Source: Acidobacteriota bacterium (GTDB taxonomy: Bacteria; Acidobacteriota; Vicinamibacteria; Marinacidobacterales; Marinacidobacteraceae). Taken from it: DNA of 64,000 nucleotides. The notes beneath the pieces were generated by a model that did not search any database, was not told the DNA's origin, and worked only from the letters and a program-made list of their open reading frames with translations. Of this stretch, positions 33,375 to 42,561 are shown in pieces. The DNA lies in the NCBI GenBank assembly GCA_022826825.1, contig JAJDUD010000056.1, positions 54,951 to 118,950 of the forward strand, in the 5' to 3' direction. A program made the translations under genes and the position numbers. Position 1 is the first letter of the stretch. Every line of letters begins with the position of its first letter.

Positions 33375-34946
33375 CTACCGAAACGCGGGTTCCGGCATTG
33401 CCTGGCGCAGCATCCCGAGGAAGTCCGCCGGCAGGTCGATCCCCAGCCGGCGACCGTCGTGGGCGACCTCCCAGGCGCCCTCGAAATCACCGGTGGAGGC
33501 CAGCGTGGCGGCGAGGCCCAGCCGGTAGTCGCCCCGGAACGGTTCCTTGCCGACCGCGATGCGGAAATGGCGGATCGCGTCCTCGAACTGGCGGTTCGCC
33601 GCGAGCACCTGGGCGATCGAATCATGGGTCCCCGCGCGCTCGGGCTCCTGTTCGAGCGCTCTCCGGAACCAGCGCAGCGCCTCCGGCCGCCGGCCATCGA
33701 GCGCGGCGATGCTGCCGAGGCTGGAGAGCGCCCCCGGATGGTTCGGCTGGATCTCGAGGGCGTGGAGACAGCGCCGCTCCGCTTCGCCGAGATTCCCGGA
33801 CTGCGCGAGGACGATGCTCGAGTTGATGAGCGCCGCGACGTGGTCGGGGTTCTTCTCGAGCGCGATGGCCCAGGCGGCCAGCGCCTCGTCATTCCGGTTC
33901 TGTCGGGAGAGGTTGTTCCCGAGGTTGTAGTAGAGGTCGGCGGCGTCCGGGCGCGACCGGATCATTTCTCGCAACAGGCGCTCCGCCACCTCGGGCCGGC
34001 CGGCGCCCTCGGCGGCGAAGGCGCGGCGCTCCTTCCCGATCACGGAGGCCGCCACGTTGTTCACCGCGTCCATCAACGGATCGCTGATCATGAGGTCGTG
34101 GTCGAGACTGCGGGCGCGTTCCGCCGCCGCTCGCGCCCGCTCGCCGTCACCCGTCCGCCGGTACACGCGGGCCAGCGCGGCGGCGATGGCGCCGGACTCC
34201 GGAGCGAGGGCTTCCGCCTGTTCCAGGAGCGGCAATGCCGCTTCGAGGTTTCCGTCACTCGCGAGCAGGCGTCCGAGCCGGAAACTCGCGGCCGCGGTGT
34301 TGGCCGGCGCGGAGCGGGTCGTTCCCAGGCGGTCGAGCGCGGCCCGGTAGTGGCCCCTAGCGGCCTCCGGATCCGCGCGGTCCTCGGCGATCTGCCCCGC
34401 GAGCAGGTAGGCGGGGGCGTATCCGGGGTTCAGGCCGATTGCTTCGAGCGCCGCGGCTTCGGCCAGTTCCGGGTCCGCACGCCAGAGCGATCGCGCCTTG
34501 AGATATGGGAAGCGGTAGTCGTCGTCGGCCAGCGCCCCCGCGGCGGTGTACGCGGTGGCGGCTTCGGAATGGAGTTCATGAGCCAAGAAAGCGGCGCCGA
34601 GCGCCGCCCAGCGATCCGGAGAATCGGGGTCGTCGAGGACACCGCCGCGGGCGCGCCGGATCACCTCGCCGACCTCCGGCTCCATTTCGGAAAGCTCGGG
34701 GTCCGGAGGATCGGGAAGGTCCGGGCCACCGCCCCGCAAGAGGAAGAAGGCCGCAACCAGGACCGCGGCGACGGCCCCGAGCCAGAGGGAGCGGGAGGCG
34801 CCTTTACGTTCCTCGGTCGCCGGTTTCGGAGAGGTCCCGTCGTGGTCGGGGGCCCGGCGCGAGGGTCCACGATGCTCGCTTGATCCCCTGGGGACTCCCC
34901 GAGCCTTCTCCCCCCGCCGTTTCCGGGGCTGCCGCGAGCGGGCCAT
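33375..34946 (-). CDS. TPR-repeat protein with N-terminal membrane anchor
   Basis: LWLGAVAAVLVAAFFLLRGG; repeated TPR signatures such as AADLYYNLGNNLSRQNRNDEALAAWAIALEKNPDHVAALINSSIVLAQSGNLGEAERRCLHALEIQPNHPGAL. Confidence 0.85.
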   Translation of the reverse strand: MARSRQPRKRRGEKARGVPRGSSEHRGPSRRAPDHDGTSPKPATEERKGASRSLWLGAVAAVLVAAFFLLRGGGPDLPDPPDPELSEMEPEVGEVIRRARGGVLDDPDSPDRWAALGAAFLAHELHSEAATAYTAAGALADDDYRFPYLKARSLWRADPELAEAAALEAIGLNPGYAPAYLLAGQIAEDRADPEAARGHYRAALDRLGTTRSAPANTAAASFRLGRLLASDGNLEAALPLLEQAEALAPESGAIAAALARVYRRTGDGERARAAAERARSLDHDLMISDPLMDAVNNVAASVIGKERRAFAAEGAGRPEVAERLLREMIRSRPDAADLYYNLGNNLSRQNRNDEALAAWAIALEKNPDHVAALINSSIVLAQSGNLGEAERRCLHALEIQPNHPGALSSLGSIAALDGRRPEALRWFRRALEQEPERAGTHDSIAQVLAANRQFEDAIRHFRIAVGKEPFRGDYRLGLAATLASTGDFEGAWEVAHDGRRLGIDLPADFLGMLRQAMPEPAFR

Positions 34947-34951
34947 CGTCT

Positions 34952-36637
34952 TCAGCGGAATTCGCCGGCGCCGCGCCGCAGGCTGACGGTATCGGCTTCG
35001 GTCCCGGGAAAGGCCTCCCGCGCGCCGTCCGGCCACACGACGACGAACTCGCTCACCTGGACGCCGCTTGGAACGGCGAAGAAGGCCCGCGGATCACCGG
35101 TCGCCAGATAGCTGCCGCCCGGATCGGCGCGCCGAACCGACCGGCTGCCGTCCTGGAAGACAGCGGTGACCACCGCAGGGAAGGCAGGCCGGCCCTCGCT
35201 GTCCAGCGTACTGACCCTGAGCGGCGATCCCGTCCGCCCGAAGTCGTTCCGGTAGAGCCGCGCCGGACCTTCGGCGTTCGCCAGCAGCAGATCCAGGTCG
35301 CCGTCCTCGTCGTAGTCGGCCAGCGCGAGCCCGCGGCTCACCTCGATGACTGCGGCGAAGTCCCCGGCCCCGCCGAAGTCGCCGAAGAGCGCGTCGCTAC
35401 CCTCGATTCCGCCGTTTCGGAACACCTGGTTCGGTTCGCCGAACGCCTTCCAGAAGGCGTTCCCGAGCGCCCCGGGAAGCGCGGGCTTCCGCTGCACCCG
35501 GCCGTTCGCCACGACCAGGTCGAGAGCGCCGTCGAGGTCCAGATCCACGAACCCGGTCCCGAAACCGGTCATGGCCATGCTCGCCGGACCGAGTCCCGAG
35601 GGACCGGTGCGGTCGGCGAACGAGAGTCCGAAGTCGGCGCCGTCGCTCCGGTAGAGCGTGTTGGTTTCGTCCGCCACGTGGGTGATGAAGAGATCGAGAT
35701 CGAGGTCGTGGTCCACGTCCCCGAGCGCGATGCCCATGCCGGCCTCCGGCCGTCCGGCGTCGTTCAGGGCGACCCCTGCCAGGAAGGCGTCGTCCGCGAA
35801 ACCGTCCCCGCCCTGATTCAGCCAGAGCTGGTTCGCTTCGCCGTCGTTCGCCACGTAGAAATCGAGCCGCCGGTCGCCGTCGAAGTCGTGGCAGACAACG
35901 CCCAGCCCCGGCGCGTGCACGGCGCGGAGACCCGCGGCGAGCGAGACATCCTCGAATCGACCGCCGCCAACGTTGCGGTAGAGGTAGTCGTGGATGCCCG
36001 GGAAGACCTGCGGACTGCAGTAGTCCCGGCTGCCGTCCTGCTGGGTGCAGAACTTCCCCGGGTCGTTCCGCACGTAGCGGGCGACGTAGAGGTCGAGGCG
36101 CCCGTCGGCGTCGTAGTCGCAAAACGCCGCCGACGAGGACCACCCCTCGCCGGCCACTCCCGCCCCGGCGGTCACGTCCTCGAAACGCCCGTCACCGAGG
36201 TTTCGGTACAGGATGTCCGGCCCGTAGTTGGTGACGAAGAGGTCGGTGCGGCCGTCACCGTCGAAGTCCGCGGCGGCGAGGCCCATCCCGTACCCGGTGT
36301 CGGCGGTTCCCGAAGCGGCGCTCGCGTCGGTGAACGATCCCGAAGGCCCCTGGAGATACAGCGCGTTGCCCGGCGCTCCCGGCCGCGGCCCCATGGGGTC
36401 GGCGGGGCGTCCGCCCTGGAGCAGGTAGATGTCGAGGTCCCCGTCCCCGTCCGCGTCGAAGAACCCCGCGCCGGCGCCGGTGATCTCGGGAAGCGAGAAG
36501 TTGCCCTCGTCCCCGGCGTCGTGGACGAACCGGATGCCCGCCTCCTCCGTCACCTCGGTGAAGCCCTGGGCGGACGCGAACCCGGCGCCGGCGAAGCCAA
36601 GAGCCGCGATAAAGAGGATCCCGGCGCGACGGCTCAA
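34952..36637 (-). CDS. CRTAC1-like FG-GAP/VCBS repeat protein with ASPIC/UnbV-type C-terminus
   Basis: DFDGDGRTDLFVTNYG, DYDADGRLDLYVARYV, DFDGDRRLDFYVAND, DVDHDLDLDLFITHV, DLDLDGALDLVVANGR, DYDEDGDLDLLLAN; signal peptide. Confidence 0.88.
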   Translation of the reverse strand: MSRRAGILFIAALGFAGAGFASAQGFTEVTEEAGIRFVHDAGDEGNFSLPEITGAGAGFFDADGDGDLDIYLLQGGRPADPMGPRPGAPGNALYLQGPSGSFTDASAASGTADTGYGMGLAAADFDGDGRTDLFVTNYGPDILYRNLGDGRFEDVTAGAGVAGEGWSSSAAFCDYDADGRLDLYVARYVRNDPGKFCTQQDGSRDYCSPQVFPGIHDYLYRNVGGGRFEDVSLAAGLRAVHAPGLGVVCHDFDGDRRLDFYVANDGEANQLWLNQGGDGFADDAFLAGVALNDAGRPEAGMGIALGDVDHDLDLDLFITHVADETNTLYRSDGADFGLSFADRTGPSGLGPASMAMTGFGTGFVDLDLDGALDLVVANGRVQRKPALPGALGNAFWKAFGEPNQVFRNGGIEGSDALFGDFGGAGDFAAVIEVSRGLALADYDEDGDLDLLLANAEGPARLYRNDFGRTGSPLRVSTLDSEGRPAFPAVVTAVFQDGSRSVRRADPGGSYLATGDPRAFFAVPSGVQVSEFVVVWPDGAREAFPGTEADTVSLRRGAGEFR

Positions 36638-36765
36638 AGCCCCGTCAGTATAGGGACGCGGACTGGGGTTTCGAGGCGGAACCGAACGGCTCGACCGTCC
36701 GTTATGTCGGTTGCGGGGCGAGCGGCGCCAGCACGCGATTCGCAGTTCCCCGCGGGAGGCACCCG

Positions 36766-37662
36766 ATGATGAAACCCCGGAAGACGGCGATCCTGCTTGC
36801 GATGACGGCGCTGGTGGCGCCGGCCGCCTTGGCGCAGCCGGATCCCGAACACTGCGAGCACCGGAACACCGTGAACCTGAGCGACCCCGCGGGCGGGACC
36901 CTGGAAGTGAAAAGCGGGGCCGGCGCCGTCGAGATCGAGGGCGAGCCGGAGCTCACGGAGTTCCGGGTGGCGGCCACCCTCTGCGCCGCCAGCGAGCAAC
37001 TCCTCGACGGCCTGGCCGTGTCGCTTCAGGGAGGACGCCTCGACACGACCTACCCGGAGCGCCGGGGCGGTGGCTGGGGTTTCTGGCGGAAGCGCTACGC
37101 GAGCATCCACCTCGCGGTCCGGGTTCCCCCGGAGACCGCCATCGAGCTGGAGGACGGGTCGGGATCGGTCCGCGTTGCGGATGTCGGCGCCGTGATCGTT
37201 CGGGACGGGTCCGGCTCGCTGCGTCTGGATCGAACGGGGCCGGTACGCGTCGAGGATCGTTCGGGCGGCCTGCGCGTCGCGGGAGCGCGGGGCGATGTCT
37301 TCGTGGAGGACGGTTCCGGCAGCCTGAGGATCGAGGACGTGACCGGCGACGTGACGGTGGACGACGGCTCGGGGAACCTCACGGTCCACGACGTCACGGG
37401 CAGCGTCCGGCTGGAGGACGGTTCCGGGAGCGCCGAGGTGCGTTCGGTGACCGGGAACGTGGTGGTGACGGATGACGGCTCGGGCAGTATCGAGATCGAG
37501 CGCGTCGGCGGTGAGGTGCGCGTGAGCGACGCCGGCTCGGGCAGCGTCCGCGTCCGCGACGTGGAGGGCGGCCTGACCGTTACCGGGACCCGCAGGTCCC
37601 GGATCGACTACGAGGACGTGCGCGGCGAGGTGGACCTCCCACCGGACCGGCGCCGGCGTTAG
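36766..37662 (+). CDS. DUF4097-like beta-strand-repeat secreted protein
   Basis: Signal peptide; repeated (V/I)xDGSGSLRIEDVTGDV units. Confidence 0.72.
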   Translation: MMKPRKTAILLAMTALVAPAALAQPDPEHCEHRNTVNLSDPAGGTLEVKSGAGAVEIEGEPELTEFRVAATLCAASEQLLDGLAVSLQGGRLDTTYPERRGGGWGFWRKRYASIHLAVRVPPETAIELEDGSGSVRVADVGAVIVRDGSGSLRLDRTGPVRVEDRSGGLRVAGARGDVFVEDGSGSLRIEDVTGDVTVDDGSGNLTVHDVTGSVRLEDGSGSAEVRSVTGNVVVTDDGSGSIEIERVGGEVRVSDAGSGSVRVRDVEGGLTVTGTRRSRIDYEDVRGEVDLPPDRRRR

Positions 37663-37706
37663 CCGCTGGGAGCTCGCGCCGCCGGAGGCGGACCGGGGAC
37701 GGCGAG

Positions 37707-37955
37707 GAGCGCTAGGAGCGCCGGCCAGTCCTCCCGGTGGGGGCCTTCAGACCGGCATCGCCCGCGCAGCGGGCGAAACTCCCGACGTCTTTTCGCCGCA
37801 TGGCACCCTCGCCAAAGGGAATGGCGCAGCGACAACCGCGCGCGCTCACTCCGCTTCGCTGTCCTTGTTTCGGGTCCCCGCAATGGGGCGCAACAGCGCC
37901 GGGAGTTTCGCGGCCGCTGGCCGCGATGCCGGCCTGAAGGCCGGCGCTCCTTCCC
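37707..37955. repeat. Intergenic inverted-repeat element
   Basis: ctaggagcgccggcc...gcatcgcccgcgcagcgggcgaaactccc / gggagtttcgcggccgctggccgcgatgccggcctgaaggccggcgctcc arms; interior matches the element at 44812. Confidence 0.82.
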
Positions 37956-38546
37956 CTAGCGCCGCAGCGCGGCGTGGCCGCGGACCATGCGTTCCAGGTC
38001 GTCGAGTTCGTGGGTGACCCCGCTCACTTCGCTGGCAGGCGCGGCTTGGATCGGGAACAACAGGCTGAGGCTCCCGTCGTCGGCCCGGGAAAGCGGCATC
38101 TTTCCCTCGGTCCCGCCGAGGACCGACGGCAGGCGCCCCCGCGTTCCCCGCAGGAAGACGACCGTGTCCTCGCCCACCCGGAAGTGCGGCATCTCCGAAA
38201 CCATCACCGTCGTATCCCCGACGGTGCCGCCCGGGATGCGGAAGACGATCCGCCGGCCGGCCTGGCCGGACAGCACTCGCTCGATCCGCATCGTGACCCG
38301 GGTGTAGATCCGCGAGTGGTCGTGATTCCAGGTGCTTTCCATCCGCTCGATGGTCCCCGCCACCACCTGGGTGGCGAGTTCGGACATCCTCTGGATCCCG
38401 AGCGGCGCGAACGGTGAGGGGATGGGTTCACGGCGCTGGGCGGTGAGGCCGGTGGGAACGAGGAGCAGGGCGACGAGAACCGCGGCCGTTCCGAGGCGGG
38501 GTGCCCGTTCCGGTCGGCGGCTGGGGGTGGAGGGGTCTGCGGCCAT
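37956..38546 (-). CDS. Hypothetical secreted protein
   Basis: Start MAADPSTPSRRPERAPRLGTAAVLVALLLVPTGLTAQRREP; in-frame ORF of 196 aa in an otherwise unassigned gap. Confidence 0.55.
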   Translation of the reverse strand: MAADPSTPSRRPERAPRLGTAAVLVALLLVPTGLTAQRREPIPSPFAPLGIQRMSELATQVVAGTIERMESTWNHDHSRIYTRVTMRIERVLSGQAGRRIVFRIPGGTVGDTTVMVSEMPHFRVGEDTVVFLRGTRGRLPSVLGGTEGKMPLSRADDGSLSLLFPIQAAPASEVSGVTHELDDLERMVRGHAALRR

Positions 38547-38641
38547 CGGCGCTGCGCTGGGACGAACGTAGTTTCGCACTCCACGCCGACGGCCGCGAGC
38601 GGTGGCCGGCGAGCTGTCGCCGGCCACCGGGGTGGGAATCG

Positions 38642-41515
38642 CTAGAAGGTCAGTCGCAGGCCGACTTTGGCGGCGCGCGGATCGATTGCGGCGATCACGT
38701 TGTTGTAGTTCGATCCGGTGCGCAGGTTGAAGTTGGACACCGCGTTCGAGTTGAACGCGTTGTACACGTCCACCATCGCGGTCACGAGCGCTCCGTTCGC
38801 GAGATCGAAGCCCTTTTCGATCCGGAAGTCCGCGATGGTCACGTCGTCCGACCGGTTCTCGCTCAGGTTCGTCAGGAACACCGGCTGGGTGCCCGAACCG
38901 GGAATGGACACCCGCTGGATCGGCGCCCACGGCCAACCGCTCTGGTAGCGCACGTTCCCGGACACGGCAATGCCGTAGGGGAACGAGTAGCGGGCCAGCA
39001 GCCGCCCGTTCCAGTTCGTGGTCTCCTGGCGGAAGTCCACATCGAGGCTGTGGTTCTGCCACACGGTGCCGTGCCCGTCGGTGCCGACGTCGATCGGGTC
39101 GGCGGTCAGGGGGCTCCGCGACTCGCCCGAAGCGGCGCGGTATTCGTCCCGCCATTGGTAGTCGAAGCTCGCCTGCACGAAGAAGCCGCCGGCGAAGCGC
39201 CGGTTGGCGGCGAACTGGATCGTGTCGTAGGTCGCCTCGATTCCGGGGAACGTGTCGGTCTGGATGTCCACGAGGTTCGCCACGTCGTCGGGAACCCGCT
39301 GCACGTTGATCGGGGCTCCGGTCAGCGCATTGATCGGGCAGTCGAAGTCGGTCCCGCACGGAATCCCGCGGCCGTCGAGCAGCGCGAGCTGTTGCGGCAC
39401 GTTCCACTGGCCGCTGTCACCGTTCAGGTGCTTGCGCACGTACGACGCCCGGAGCGCGGTGTCGGTGACGACCTCGTGCTCGAAGGAGACGCTGAACTCG
39501 TCCACGTATTCCTTCGCGAGGTCCGGATTCACGGGGGTGCCGAGCGCGCGGATCGCCGTGCCGGTGGCGCCGCTTTCCGCTCGCAGCGTGCCGAGCTCCT
39601 GCGCGCCGTCATAGAGGCCGTTCGCGTTCTGATCGAGGAAATCGAACCGGACCCAGGCCACGTTCGCCGGGTCCGCCCGCCGGTGCGCGTCGGCGAGGTT
39701 CACGTAGTAGCGGCCGTAGTGGCCCTTCAGAACCGTGCCGGGAGCGATTTCGTACGTCGCGCCGAGCCGGGGGGCCCAGGTGTTCCAGGTCACGAGCGTC
39801 TGCCCCTGGGTCACCCCGGTCGGGAAGAAGTCCGCGAACAGCGGATTCGATTCCGAATCGAGGAAGTGGGTCCGCTGCTGTCCGAAGCGCACGCCGATGT
39901 TGAGCGTGAGCCGCGAATGCGGACGCCAGGTGTCCTGGGCGAACAGGTCGTGGTGGGTGTTGCGTGAATCGGCGTTGATCTGGCCGTCGGCGGGCATGCT
40001 GAAGAGCGCGATCTGGTCCACGCCGTGCGGACGTCCCTGGGTGCTGTCGTCGATGTAGCGCACGTGTCCCGAGTTCGAGTTGGCGCCGAATTTCCGGCTG
40101 TCGATCTGGAAGTCGTACCCGAACTTGAAATCGTGGCTCCCGAGAAAATCGGGAACGTAGTGGCTGACCGTGGCCGTCACCTGCGGCTTCCAGCGCTCGA
40201 ACGTGAAGGGCGGGGTCCCGGTGATGTTGGTGTTCCAGCCGGCCCCGGTGTGGATGCCGGTCGCCTGGTCGAAGCGCGGCGGATTCGACTCCGGGTCCAC
40301 CTGCGGGACCATGGGCCAGCCGAAGCCGAAGTGCTTGACGGCGAGGGTCGAGAAGGTCCGGTCGTCCCAGACCCGCTGCCACTCGCCCTTGTGCGCCCAG
40401 CTCCAACTGGCCTGCGCGAGCACGGAGTCCGGGCCGACCGTGTTCGAGAGGCCCCGCTGCGGCTTCTCCTTCAACTGGTAGTTCGTGTAGGCGATGAGCT
40501 GGTCCTGGTTCGTGAGCTGCGCGGTGATCTTGCCGCCGAACTGGTCGAAGTCCCCGAGATCGGTGGCGAGGTTCGGGTCGACGCCGGAGATCTGCTTGTC
40601 GATCCGGAAGTGGTTGTAGAAGCCGTAGAACCAGGCGCGGTCCTCGACGATGGGGCCGCCGAGGTCGGCGTGGGCTTCCCAGAAGAGGATGTTCGGATTG
40701 CCCGTGAAGTTGCGGGCTTCGAGCTCGCGGTCCACGTTGTTGCCGACGAAGCTCTCGTGTTCGTAGTCGCCGTGCAGCATGCCGCTGAACTCGTTGCCGC
40801 CGCTCTTCATGGTCATCACCACCATGGAGCCGGGCCCGGTCATCTCGACGTCCGCCCCGGCGGCCGAGGTGGTGAACTCCTCGATGGAGTAGTAGTCGAA
40901 GTAGAAGCCGGTGCCGCTCTCGCCCTCGGTGGTGTCCACGCCGTCGGCGAGGATGCGGTTCTGGCGGCGGATTCCGAAGCTCTCGTAGCCGGTCTGCTGG
41001 CTCTTGTGGCTGCCGCCGACGTCGTAGCCGCGCATGCGCACGCCGGGGGTCTGGGCGAGTACTGCCCAGACATCGGTCGCCGAGGGCACCTCGTGGAGGG
41101 CCTCGGTCCCGAAGTCGGTGGAGAGCGCCGTCGTCCGGACGTCCACCACCGGCGCCTCACCGGTGACGGTCACGGTCTCCGCGACGGTCGCTACCTCGAG
41201 GGTCACCGGCACCGTGATGGTGCGGTTCCCTTCGACGATGATGCCCTCGCGCACGAGCGTCTGGAATCCGGAGATCTCGAACCGCAGGTTGTAGGCGCCG
41301 CGGCGCAACGAGCGGAACCGGTACGAGCCGTCGCTCAGGGTGATCGCCGCCTGTTCGGTGATGAGCGCCTCGCCGGAGAGGGTGACGTTCGCTCCGGGTA
41401 CGGCGAGGCCCTGGGAGTCGGTGACCCGGCCCTCGATCTCGCCCGCGGTCTGGCCGAAGGCGGCGGAGCCGGCCAGCGCCCAGAGAGCGAGCGCCAGGGG
41501 AATGCGTGGTTTCAT
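38642..41515 (-). CDS. Oar-like TonB-dependent receptor, paralogue 5
   Basis: MKPRIPLALALWALAGSAAFGQTAGEIEGRVTDSQGLAVPGANVTLSGEAL; plug TPGVRMRGYDVGGSHKSQQTGYESFGIRRQNR; C-terminal AAKVGLRLTF. Confidence 0.9.
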   Translation of the reverse strand: MKPRIPLALALWALAGSAAFGQTAGEIEGRVTDSQGLAVPGANVTLSGEALITEQAAITLSDGSYRFRSLRRGAYNLRFEISGFQTLVREGIIVEGNRTITVPVTLEVATVAETVTVTGEAPVVDVRTTALSTDFGTEALHEVPSATDVWAVLAQTPGVRMRGYDVGGSHKSQQTGYESFGIRRQNRILADGVDTTEGESGTGFYFDYYSIEEFTTSAAGADVEMTGPGSMVVMTMKSGGNEFSGMLHGDYEHESFVGNNVDRELEARNFTGNPNILFWEAHADLGGPIVEDRAWFYGFYNHFRIDKQISGVDPNLATDLGDFDQFGGKITAQLTNQDQLIAYTNYQLKEKPQRGLSNTVGPDSVLAQASWSWAHKGEWQRVWDDRTFSTLAVKHFGFGWPMVPQVDPESNPPRFDQATGIHTGAGWNTNITGTPPFTFERWKPQVTATVSHYVPDFLGSHDFKFGYDFQIDSRKFGANSNSGHVRYIDDSTQGRPHGVDQIALFSMPADGQINADSRNTHHDLFAQDTWRPHSRLTLNIGVRFGQQRTHFLDSESNPLFADFFPTGVTQGQTLVTWNTWAPRLGATYEIAPGTVLKGHYGRYYVNLADAHRRADPANVAWVRFDFLDQNANGLYDGAQELGTLRAESGATGTAIRALGTPVNPDLAKEYVDEFSVSFEHEVVTDTALRASYVRKHLNGDSGQWNVPQQLALLDGRGIPCGTDFDCPINALTGAPINVQRVPDDVANLVDIQTDTFPGIEATYDTIQFAANRRFAGGFFVQASFDYQWRDEYRAASGESRSPLTADPIDVGTDGHGTVWQNHSLDVDFRQETTNWNGRLLARYSFPYGIAVSGNVRYQSGWPWAPIQRVSIPGSGTQPVFLTNLSENRSDDVTIADFRIEKGFDLANGALVTAMVDVYNAFNSNAVSNFNLRTGSNYNNVIAAIDPRAAKVGLRLTF

Positions 41516-41925
41516 GGGAAGTTTTTCTCCTTGGGGGGTTGGGTTTGCGGCTTCGCGCCCGGCGCCCGGGGCAGGACCGGTGTTTCTTGAATTCGCGCTG
41601 TTTCCGGAGCCCGGAATGGCCGCGGCGCGTTGCCGTGCATGTCCTCAGAAAGGCGCAAGGGGTGCGCCCGGGTTTCCCGGCGCCGTCCGACCGCTCCCGA
41701 CTGCGGAATTCCCGGTACCGACCGCGCGTTGGCTCCGGGATCGCGGATGCCCGGGTTTTCGCCGCCTTGGATGCCGTATCCGGTGCGCCGGTTCGATTCA
41801 GAAACGCCCTGGGGAGTCCACGGTCCTGAATCGGAGAATCCGTCTATCGTGAATTCCCGGGCGAGTGCGTCTCACCGCTCTCGGCGCTCACGCCACCTCA
41901 TCCACCGGCTGCTACGCTTCCATGC

Positions 41926-42537
41926 ATGTCCCTGCCGCCGCCCGCTCCCGCGATCCGCATCCGGGCCGAGCCGCGCGACGCCTCGACCTGCCGGTTCGTG
42001 GTGGATCGCCCCGTGTTCCCTGGCGGTTCGGTCTATTTCGACTCCGTCGGACGCGCCGGGAATTCCGTGCTGGCGCGGGAACTCCTGAGCATTCCCGGTG
42101 TCTCGGGGGTGCTCCTTCAGGACAACCTGATCACGGTGACCGCCGCGGAGAACCAGGTCAATTGGATGCCGATCGGCCGCGAGGCGGGAAAGCGGATCCG
42201 GTCCGTTCTCGAGGGCCCCGAGCCGGCGGTGGACTCCGAGGCGCTCGCCGATCTTCCGGCGCCGGAGGACATCCGGGACCGCGTCCAGGCCGTCCTGCGC
42301 GACGAAATCAACCCGGCCGTCGCCTCGCATGGCGGATACATCGATCTTGTCGGCGTCGAGCAGAACCAGGTCTTCATTCGCATGGGAGGCGGCTGCCAGG
42401 GGTGCGGGATGGCCACCGCCACGCTGCGCCAGGGCGTCGAGAAGATCCTGCGCCGGGCGGTTCCGGAGATCGGAGCCATCCTGGACACCACGGACCACGC
42501 TGCCGGGACGAATCCCTACTACGAGCCGGCTCGGTAG
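41926..42537 (+). CDS. Nfu-type Fe-S scaffold protein
   Basis: N-terminal Nfu-like domain plus NifU C-terminal domain with GGGCQGCGMATATLRQGVEKILRRAVPEI. Confidence 0.88.
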   Translation: MSLPPPAPAIRIRAEPRDASTCRFVVDRPVFPGGSVYFDSVGRAGNSVLARELLSIPGVSGVLLQDNLITVTAAENQVNWMPIGREAGKRIRSVLEGPEPAVDSEALADLPAPEDIRDRVQAVLRDEINPAVASHGGYIDLVGVEQNQVFIRMGGGCQGCGMATATLRQGVEKILRRAVPEIGAILDTTDHAAGTNPYYEPAR

Positions 42538-42561
42538 GGCCGGCGGGATGAGAATCCCACC

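Noticed and set aside
34505-36769. 754-aa + strand ORF
   Set aside because: Antisense shadow of the CRTAC1-like and TPR genes
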